Assembly (NCBI GenBank): GCA_007375785.1
Contig: VMEY01000053.1
Span: forward strand, 1 to 5,165
Source: Parcubacteria group bacterium Athens0416_74
Lineage (GTDB): Bacteria > Patescibacteriota > Minisyncoccia > Phycocordibacterales > UBA2100
DNA: 5,165 bases
Reading direction: 5' to 3'
The notes below the pieces were generated by a model, which was not told the DNA's origin, ran no database searches, and was given only the letters and a program-made list of their open reading frames with translations. Each line of letters begins with the position of its first letter. Within the stretch, counting starts at the first letter, position 1. Shown piece after piece: positions 1-4,045 of the stretch. The position numbers and the translations under genes were made by a program.

Positions 1-1
1 T

Positions 2-364
2 GTGCTTTCAGAAGACCCCCATGTCATCGTTGGCGACACATCCGTGAAGATTCTCCTCGCGGATACGCCGCAAAAGCGGACCCAAGGCCTGAGTGGTCGA
101 GAAAGTCTCGCAAAAGATGAGGGAATGCTCTTTGTATTCCCCGAAGAGGGAATATACGGCTTTTGGATGAAGGACATGCGCTTCTCAATCGACATCCTGT
201 GGCTCAATTCTGCGGGCGAGGTGGTGCACATAGTCGAAAATGCGAGTCCTGAGTCGTACCCTGCGTCATTTACTCCTGAAAAAGCGGCTCAATATGTGCT
301 CGAATTGCCCGCCGGATTCGTCCGTGCCCATGGAGTGACTTTAGGCAGCTTGGTAGAGCTCTAG
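2..364 (+). CDS. DUF192 family protein, C-terminal part (5' end off window)
   Basis: The reading frame is open from the first complete codon (a GTG at 2) to a TAG stop at 362-364. The true start probably lies upstream, because many DUF192 proteins carry an N-terminal signal or membrane anchor that is missing here. The DUF192 domain itself appears complete. Visible family hallmarks, numbered from the first codon, are the A-x-T-x3-R-x2-GL-x2-R stretch at about residues 20-33, GMLFVF at 41-46, FWMKDM at 54-59 followed by SIDI at 62-65, and a YVLELPAG segment near residue 100. The family is a small beta-rich domain of unknown biochemical function, often exported or membrane-anchored. The next gene on the same strand is about 200 bp away with a transposon-like element between, so an operon with it is unlikely. 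The family assignment is firm; the function is unknown. Confidence 0.9.
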   Translation: MLSEDPHVIVGDTSVKILLADTPQKRTQGLSGRESLAKDEGMLFVFPEEGIYGFWMKDMRFSIDILWLNSAGEVVHIVENASPESYPASFTPEKAAQYVLELPAGFVRAHGVTLGSLVEL

Positions 365-390
365 ACGTGCGTTCCCAGCTTCCAGCGAGC

Positions 391-485
391 AAGACGGCGC
401 TAAACAGCGTGTCTCGCAAGGCGACGGCCTGAGAGGCAGCGCTGCTGCAGCAGCGGCAGACAGCGACGCTGTTTAGCGCCGTCTT
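391..485. mobile_element. MITE-like element with 20-bp perfect terminal inverted repeats
   Basis: Positions 391-410 (starting AAGACGGCGC) and 466-485 (ending GCGCCGTCTT) are exact reverse complements over 20 bp. The same 5-mer, CGAGC, lies immediately outside both ends (386-390 and 486-490), which is the pattern of a target-site duplication. The 55-bp interior has no coding capacity but is itself self-complementary: a 14-bp perfect palindrome at 441-454 and a short TCGC/GCGA hairpin at 414-424. No T-tract follows the right arm, so it is not a standard intrinsic terminator. I read it as a small non-autonomous transposon-like element in the gap between the DUF192 gene and the reductase gene. 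A structured intergenic hairpin of another kind remains possible. No transposase is in the window, so no family can be assigned. Confidence 0.6.
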
Positions 486-515
486 CGAGCATCAAGTTAT
501 CCACTCTTTTCCGAC

Positions 516-544
516 GGTTTTTTGAGGGCAGACGGGCGTACAAT
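516..544 (+). promoter_or_regulatory. weak candidate promoter for the ribonucleotide reductase gene
   Basis: A good -10-like hexamer TACAAT lies at 539-544, about 26 bp before the first ATG, which would give a short leader starting near 551. The -35 position (about 516-522) is only T-rich and does not match the consensus. I found no cobalamin riboswitch and no paired NrdR-box motif in 486-570. A single DnaA-box-like octamer, TTATCCAC, lies at 497-504. Confidence 0.3.
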
Positions 545-570
545 GAACATCCTGATTAGAAGTTAGGTTT

Positions 571-2934
571 ATGCGCATGGCGAATTCGACCTCTGCTCGC
601 AAAGGGACAGCGAGCTCAATAAAAGTCCCCACATCCGAGAGCGCGGCGTATCGCGTCTACAAAAAATACCTCCCAAATATTCAAAAAAGAGACGGTCGAA
701 TCGTGCCGCTCGAGTTTGAAAAGATAGTTTCAGCTATCAAGAAGGCCATGCTCGCGTCGAACGAGGGTTCCGACGACGAAGCGGTAGTGGTGGCGCATAA
801 AGTCGCCGGAGAGATGATGCGCATAGCAAAGACCTACAAGAATTTCCTCCCAACAGTCGAGGGGTGCCAGGACGAAGTCGAGCGCCAGCTCATGCTCTCG
901 GACTACGTGACGACCTCGAAGAACTACATCCTCTATCGCGCAAAGCGCTCTGAGATTCGCAAAGAGCAAGGCGAAGTGCCAGAGCATGTAAAGAAGCTCG
1001 CGGAGGAATCAAAGAAGTATTTCAAGAATAATCCGCTCGGCGAGTTTGTGTATTTGCGCACCTATGCCAGGTGGGTAGAGAGTGAGCAGCGCCGCGAGAC
1101 GTGGATCGAGACGGTGGATCGCTACATCGGATTCATGAAAGAGAATCTCGGCGACAAACTCACAAAAAAAGAATACTCCGAACTTCGCGAGGCGATTCTT
1201 AGCCAAGAAGTGATGCCGTCGATGCGCGCCATGCAGTTTGCCGGCGCTCCCGCAAAGAAATGCAATACATGTTTTTACAATTGTTCATTCACCGCACCGG
1301 TAAAGCTCGAAGATTTCTCTGAAATCATGTATCTCTCCATGCAAGGCTGCGGAGTGGGGTACTCGGTAGAGAGTCAAAACATTCAGCAGCTTCCGCAAAT
1401 ACAGAAACAGACTGGCGAAAAGCTTCCTGCTCATGTGGTGGCCGACACGAAAGAGGGGTGGTGCGATGCACTCTCACTCGGACTCAAGACATGGTACTCG
1501 GGGAAAGATGTCGACTTCGACTTCTCTATGATTCGCCCAGCTGGCGCGCGACTCAAGACGATGGGTGGCAAAGCATCGGGACCAGAGCCGCTACGCTCGC
1601 TGCTCTCGTTTGCGCGCGAAAGAATTCTCCGCAGACAGGGCAGGAGACTCCACAACATCGACGCGCACGACATCATCTGCAAGATAGGTGAGTGCGTAGT
1701 CGCCGGAGGTGTGCGCCGTACCGCGATGATAAGTCTCTCAGACCTCGACGACGTGGAGATACGCGATGCAAAGAAAGGTCAGTTTTTCCTCACCGATCCG
1801 TACCGCTCTGTCGCCAACAACTCCGCAGTCTACGAACAGAAGCCAACCAACGCAGAGCTCATGGATGAATGGGTGGCGCTCATGAAAAGCGGCACGGGCG
1901 AGCGAGGTATCTTCAATCGCGGCTCTCTCGAGAAGACCATGCCTGAGAGGCGTCAGAAGCTACTCCAGAAAAAGCACGGCAAAAAGACTGGCTTTATCGG
2001 ACAGGTTGGTACCAATCCGTGCGGCGAGATAATCCTGCAGTCGAAACAGTTCTGCAATCTCTCCGAAGTGATAGCGCGCGCCGATGACACAGAGAAGTCG
2101 CTGCTTCGCAAGACTCGCCTCGCGACCCTCCTCGGGACCTATCAGTCCACGCTCACAAAGTTCAACTACATCTCAAAGGAATGGACGGAAAATTGCGAGC
2201 AGGAAAGACTCCTCGGCGTCTCTATCACCGGTCAGTGGGATAGCCCGGTAGTCCGTGATGCAAAAGTAATGAAGAAGATGCGCGAAGCTGCGATAAAGAC
2301 CAACGAGTCATATGCGAAGCGCTTCGGTGTACCGATGTCGAGCTCCATCACGTGCGTGAAGCCTTCCGGCACCGTCTCGCAGACCTTCAACTGCTCTTCA
2401 GGAATCCACCCGCGCCACTCGCAGTACTACATCCGTCGTGTGCGCATCTCCGCAACCGACTCACTCTTCAAGATGATGCGCGACCAGGGCGTGCAGGCAT
2501 ACCCGGAAGTCGGGCAGGATCCTACGGCTGCTACGACCTATGTGCTCGAGTTCCCCGTCAAGGCACCAAATGGCTCCGTGTTCAAAAACGATCTTTCAGC
2601 ACTCGAGCAGCTTGAGTACTGGAAGATGGTGAAGCTCAATTGGACCGAACACAATCCGTCGGCAACGATTTCGGTTGGTGAGGAGGAATGGGTCGCTGTG
2701 GTCTCGTGGCTCTATGAAAATTGGGACATCATCGGCGGCCTCTCGTTCCTGCCGCGCGAGAACCATGTGTACCAACTCGCTCCGTACGAGACAATCGACA
2801 AGAAACGATACGATGAGCTTGCGGCGAAGTTCCCGGTCATCGACTACTCGAAGCTTGTCGTCTACGAGAGGACCGACGAGACAGAGCAGAAGAAGGAGCT
2901 TGCTTGTGCCGGTGGTACGTGCGAAATAATATAA
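571..2934 (+). CDS. nrdJ: adenosylcobalamin-dependent ribonucleoside-triphosphate reductase (class II RNR)
   Basis: This enzyme reduces ribonucleotides to deoxyribonucleotides in the cytoplasm, using adenosylcobalamin to make a thiyl radical, so it needs no NrdB-type radical subunit. An ATP-cone regulatory domain lies at about residues 37-130 (IQKRDGR at 37-43, YILYRAKR at 119-126). By alignment to remembered Lactobacillus leichmannii RTPR, NPCGEI places N482, radical-bearing C484 and E486. C238 (in YNCSF) and C495 (in FCNLSEV) match the redox pair C119/C419; the 11-residue C484-C495 spacing equals C408-C419. The PSGT turn is at 598-601. The C-terminal tail CAGGTC gives shuttle cysteines C779 and C784. 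At 787 aa it is longer than the 739-aa Lactobacillus enzyme, largely through the ATP cone. ATG 571 has an AGAAG about 8 nt upstream; ATG 577 has an AGG 9 nt upstream and is equally plausible. The gene ends with TAA just before a terminator. No B12 synthesis gene is nearby. Confidence 0.95.
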   Translation: MRMANSTSARKGTASSIKVPTSESAAYRVYKKYLPNIQKRDGRIVPLEFEKIVSAIKKAMLASNEGSDDEAVVVAHKVAGEMMRIAKTYKNFLPTVEGCQDEVERQLMLSDYVTTSKNYILYRAKRSEIRKEQGEVPEHVKKLAEESKKYFKNNPLGEFVYLRTYARWVESEQRRETWIETVDRYIGFMKENLGDKLTKKEYSELREAILSQEVMPSMRAMQFAGAPAKKCNTCFYNCSFTAPVKLEDFSEIMYLSMQGCGVGYSVESQNIQQLPQIQKQTGEKLPAHVVADTKEGWCDALSLGLKTWYSGKDVDFDFSMIRPAGARLKTMGGKASGPEPLRSLLSFARERILRRQGRRLHNIDAHDIICKIGECVVAGGVRRTAMISLSDLDDVEIRDAKKGQFFLTDPYRSVANNSAVYEQKPTNAELMDEWVALMKSGTGERGIFNRGSLEKTMPERRQKLLQKKHGKKTGFIGQVGTNPCGEIILQSKQFCNLSEVIARADDTEKSLLRKTRLATLLGTYQSTLTKFNYISKEWTENCEQERLLGVSITGQWDSPVVRDAKVMKKMREAAIKTNESYAKRFGVPMSSSITCVKPSGTVSQTFNCSSGIHPRHSQYYIRRVRISATDSLFKMMRDQGVQAYPEVGQDPTAATTYVLEFPVKAPNGSVFKNDLSALEQLEYWKMVKLNWTEHNPSATISVGEEEWVAVVSWLYENWDIIGGLSFLPRENHVYQLAPYETIDKKRYDELAAKFPVIDYSKLVVYERTDETEQKKELACAGGTCEII

Positions 2935-2947
2935 AGTCGTAAAAATA

Positions 2948-2975
2948 AAAAGCCCCGGGGTCGCCCGGGGCTTTT
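2948..2975. terminator. bidirectional intrinsic terminator between nrdJ and the minus-strand gene
   Basis: A perfect 12-bp stem pairs 2948-2959 with 2964-2975 around a 4-nt loop. The core is AGCCCCGGG, flanked by A-tract on the left and T-tract on the right. On the plus strand the T-rich run continues to about 2980, terminating nrdJ 14 bp after its stop. On the minus strand the complementary T-rich run (complement of 2941-2951) would terminate the convergent small gene that stops at 2999. The convergent layout fits one shared terminator. Confidence 0.9.
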
Positions 2976-2998
2976 CGTTTTGACGTCGCGTCGCGACA

Positions 2999-3268
2999 TC
3001 AGCCATACTTTTCCTTGCGCCTGCGTGCCTTTTCGACGAGCACGATCTCGACGATGTGATGGCGGGGTTTGAACTCCCCATCCTTCACCTGGCGCATCCT
3101 GCGCCCGTTCACATAGAGACGCATAGAACGGGGGGCCAGTCTTTTCGCACGGGCGGTAGCGAGGATTTCCTTGAGCATGACCCGCTTGTGAGGCGAGTCT
3201 CCGACTGTCAGTTCACGACGCTTGATGTTGCCGCGCAACGGGACGATAGCAATGCTTGCGATGGCCAT
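2999..3268 (-). CDS. small, highly basic hypothetical protein (possible beta-grasp fold)
   Basis: I do not recognise this 89-aa protein. It has 24 Arg/Lys against 8 Asp/Glu, which suggests nucleic-acid or ribosome association. It looks real rather than spurious: the ATG at 3268-3266 is preceded by a textbook ribosome site AGGAGG about 5 nt upstream (complement of about 3274-3279), a TTGACA promoter element lies further upstream, and a shared terminator follows the TGA stop. By eye the order is strand (IASIAIVPL, 3-11), strand (RELTV, 18-22), helix (about 30-44), strand (MRLYVNG, 49-55) and a last strand (IVEIVLVEK, 72-80) with a basic tail. An NGRRM turn and a K-DGE-F segment resemble the ThiS/MoaD/TGS-like beta-grasp layout, but the C-terminal Gly-Gly of sulfur carriers is absent; it ends Lys-Tyr-Gly. 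It is not an RnpA homologue: the RNR signature of the RNase P protein is missing. The fold is inference only. Confidence 0.75.
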   Translation of the reverse strand: MAIASIAIVPLRGNIKRRELTVGDSPHKRVMLKEILATARAKRLAPRSMRLYVNGRRMRQVKDGEFKPRHHIVEIVLVEKARRRKEKYG

Positions 3269-3294
3269 GGGGTCCTCCTACATAAGCCAAAAAT

Positions 3295-3323
3295 AACGTA
3301 TAACGAGTTGCACACCCTGTCAA
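3295..3323 (-). promoter_or_regulatory. sigma70-type promoter of the minus-strand small gene
   Basis: On the minus strand a perfect -35 TTGACA lies at 3323-3318, followed after 17 bp by TACGTT at 3300-3295, which matches the -10 consensus at its key T, A and last T. Alternative -10 readings (TTATAC, TATACG) overlap at shorter spacings. The leader to the ATG at 3268 would be about 20 nt and contains the AGGAGG ribosome site. The -35 lies inside the spacer of the opposite rnpB promoter. Confidence 0.6.
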
Positions 3324-3335
3324 TAGCAGTATAAT
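3307..3335 (+). promoter_or_regulatory. sigma70-type promoter of rnpB
   Basis: A perfect -10 TATAAT lies at 3330-3335. The -35 is weak: TTGCAC at 3308-3313 with a 16-bp spacer, or GTTGCA at 3307-3312 with 17 bp. The expected start point, about 3341-3343, coincides with the 5' strand of helix P1 of the RNase P RNA, which supports the assignment. It overlaps the divergent promoter of the small gene, so two polymerases could not occupy both at once. Confidence 0.75.
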
Positions 3336-3395
3336 GGGCGCCTGCACTAGGCAGTCGCCCCAAGAGCAATCGAGGGGAGGAAAGTCCGGACACGC

Positions 3396-3536
3396 GCCAA
3401 TTTTGTCTGCCATAGGCAGCTCCAAAATTGAGCGTCCTTCGGAGCTTTAGCGAAGAAGGGCAGATGTCCTGCTACGCCGAGGCTTCGCAGGATGCTCGAT
3501 TCTGTAGCCACCTGTGGTGGACAGAATCGGCAGAAC
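3396..3536 (+). other. 141-nt structured insertion in joint J5/7 of RNase P RNA
   Basis: Between P5 (5' strand ends 3395) and P7 (starts 3537) E. coli has about 8 nt; here there are 141. The insertion folds by eye into four hairpins in series. The first pairs CAATTTTG 3398-3405 with 3423-3430 and is capped by CTGCC/GGCAG 3407-3411/3415-3419. The second pairs GTCCTTC 3434-3440 with 3455-3461. The third pairs TCCTGC 3467-3472 with 3487-3492. The fourth pairs CGATTCTGT 3497-3505 with 3521-3529 and is capped by CCACC/GGTGG 3508-3512/3516-3520. J5/7 normally supplies the 5' strand of P6; I could not place P6 with confidence here. The flanking helices P5 and P7 are intact, so the insertion is an addition to a working core rather than damage. 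Confidence 0.8.
3434..3492 (+). repeat. left arm of inverted repeat: reverse-complement copies of P13 and P12
   Basis: Segment 3434-3461 is the reverse complement of 3672-3700 (P13) with one mismatch, one bulged base and two G-U pairs. Segment 3467-3492 is the reverse complement of the P12 hairpin stems: 3467-3478 matches 3635-3646 at 11 of 12 pairs, counting one G-U, and 3481-3492 matches 3611-3622 at 11 of 12. Each copy still closes on itself as a hairpin. Confidence 0.85.
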
Positions 3537-3610
3537 GGTAGCGGGTAACGCCCGCCGGGGTAATCCCAGGGATGCGAACAGAGACGGTTTTTCGCGAGAG
3601 TGAGAAACCG

Positions 3611-3700
3611 CCCTGCGAAGCCCAAATTTTTTTGGGCGGAGCAGGGCGAGCTTGGGTAATAAGGTGGGAATGTCCTTCTTCGCGTAAAGCTATGAAGGAC
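3611..3700 (+). repeat. right arm of inverted repeat: P12-P13 region of RNase P RNA
   Basis: This is the partner of the J5/7 copies. P12 is 3611-3616/3641-3646 with inner stem 3620-3626/3631-3637 and a T-rich tip. P13 is 3672-3678/3694-3700 with a loop containing GTAAAG that resembles L13 of E. coli. The 25 nt between them (3647-3671) include the conserved GGTAAT...GGTGGGAA stretch, which is absent from the inverted copy, where the gap is only 5 nt. Confidence 0.8.
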
Positions 3701-3953
3701 ACCTCTCGCCGAAAGCTCGAGGTGCAACGGCTAAAATCCTACCTGCGTGCAAGACCGTGACCCGTGAGATAATGCGCTCCGGGTATCTTTGGAAGAGTGA
3801 ATTCGACGGACACGTCGGGAATCACAAGGTACTCAGATCGCGTTATCTCATGGGTAGAGTCGCTTGAGGTAGCCGGCAACGGCTATCCCAGATACATGAC
3901 TGTCCTCCGCCAGTTGGCGGAACAGAATCCGGCTTACGGTGCAGACATAGATG

Positions 3954-3982
3954 AAAAAAGGACCCCAAAAGGGTCCTTTTTT
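3954..3982 (+). terminator. intrinsic terminator of rnpB
   Basis: A perfect 12-bp stem pairs 3954-3965 (AAAAAAGGACCC) with 3971-3982 (GGGTCCTTTTTT) around a 5-nt loop and ends in a six-T tract. It begins about 10 nt after the P1 3' strand. Confidence 0.92.
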
Positions 3983-3995
3983 CTTTCATCCACAG

Positions 3996-4018
3996 CGCCC
4001 CCCTAAAGGGGGCGTTTT
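3996..4018 (+). terminator. second, tandem intrinsic terminator after rnpB
   Basis: CGCCCCC at 3996-4002 pairs with GGGGGCG at 4008-4014 around a CTAAA loop, followed by TTTT. It lies 13 bp beyond the first terminator and about 28 bp before the next gene's ATG, so it probably serves as a backup insulating that gene from strong rnpB transcription. Confidence 0.75.
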
Positions 4019-4045
4019 GGTACCTATGGTAGGATGGACACCTGT

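Larger units (their letters stand above)
3341..3945 (+). ncRNA. rnpB: RNase P RNA, type A core, unusually large (~605 nt)
   Basis: This is the catalytic RNA that removes 5' leaders from pre-tRNA. The 5' universal block GAGGAAAGTCCGGAC is at 3377-3391 and the 3' block ACAGAATCCGGCTTA at 3922-3936. They form P4, where CCGGA 3386-3390 pairs with TCCGG 3928-3932. Other helices: P1 3342-3347/3939-3944; P2 3350-3356/3898-3904; short P3 3358-3361/3374-3377; P5 3391-3395/3745-3749; P7 3537-3541/3739-3743; P8 3541-3545/3551-3555 with the same TAACG loop as E. coli; P9 3557-3567; P12 3611-3646; P13 3672-3700; P14 about 3701-3724; P16 3765-3776/3839-3850; P18 3870-3885 with a GCAA loop; P19 3906-3911/3916-3921. 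The tRNA 3'-CCA-binding GGT is at 3853-3855. The RNA is far longer than the E. coli 377 nt because of insertions in J5/7, J11/12, P12 and P16/P17. Helix names come from alignment to remembered E. coli sequence. Identity is essentially certain; exact ends are within a few nt. Confidence 0.97.

Noticed and set aside
391..485. Terminator of the DUF192 gene or an integron attC site
   Set aside because: No T-tract follows the right arm, and the core-site GTTRRRY pattern expected of attC is not present; the flanking direct repeats favour a transposon-like element.
497..505. DnaA box (TTATCCAC) hinting at a replication origin
   Set aside because: Only one 8-of-9 match, with no cluster, AT-rich unwinding element, dnaA or dnaN nearby.
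365..570. Possible cobalamin riboswitch upstream of the B12-dependent reductase
   Set aside because: No B12-box or conserved cobalamin-riboswitch core is recognisable; the structure there is a perfect terminal inverted repeat with direct-repeat flanks.
2985..2997. Short inverted repeat GTCGCG/CGCGAC near the end of the minus-strand gene
   Set aside because: A 6-bp arm with one central base occurs readily by chance in GC-rich sequence and has no supporting context.
2596..3081. 161-codon minus-strand open frame
   Set aside because: It is antisense to the conserved 3' end of the reductase gene and runs through the terminator hairpin; composition is not protein-like and no start signal is evident.
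3620..3637. GCCCAAA/TTTGGGC hairpin with T-run resembling an internal terminator
   Set aside because: The T-run is in the loop, not after the stem, and the hairpin is the distal part of P12 in the RNase P RNA.
3347..4006. Several open frames of 60-126 codons on both strands
   Set aside because: They lie across the RNase P RNA, whose helices fully explain the conservation and the repeats; none has a convincing ribosome site.
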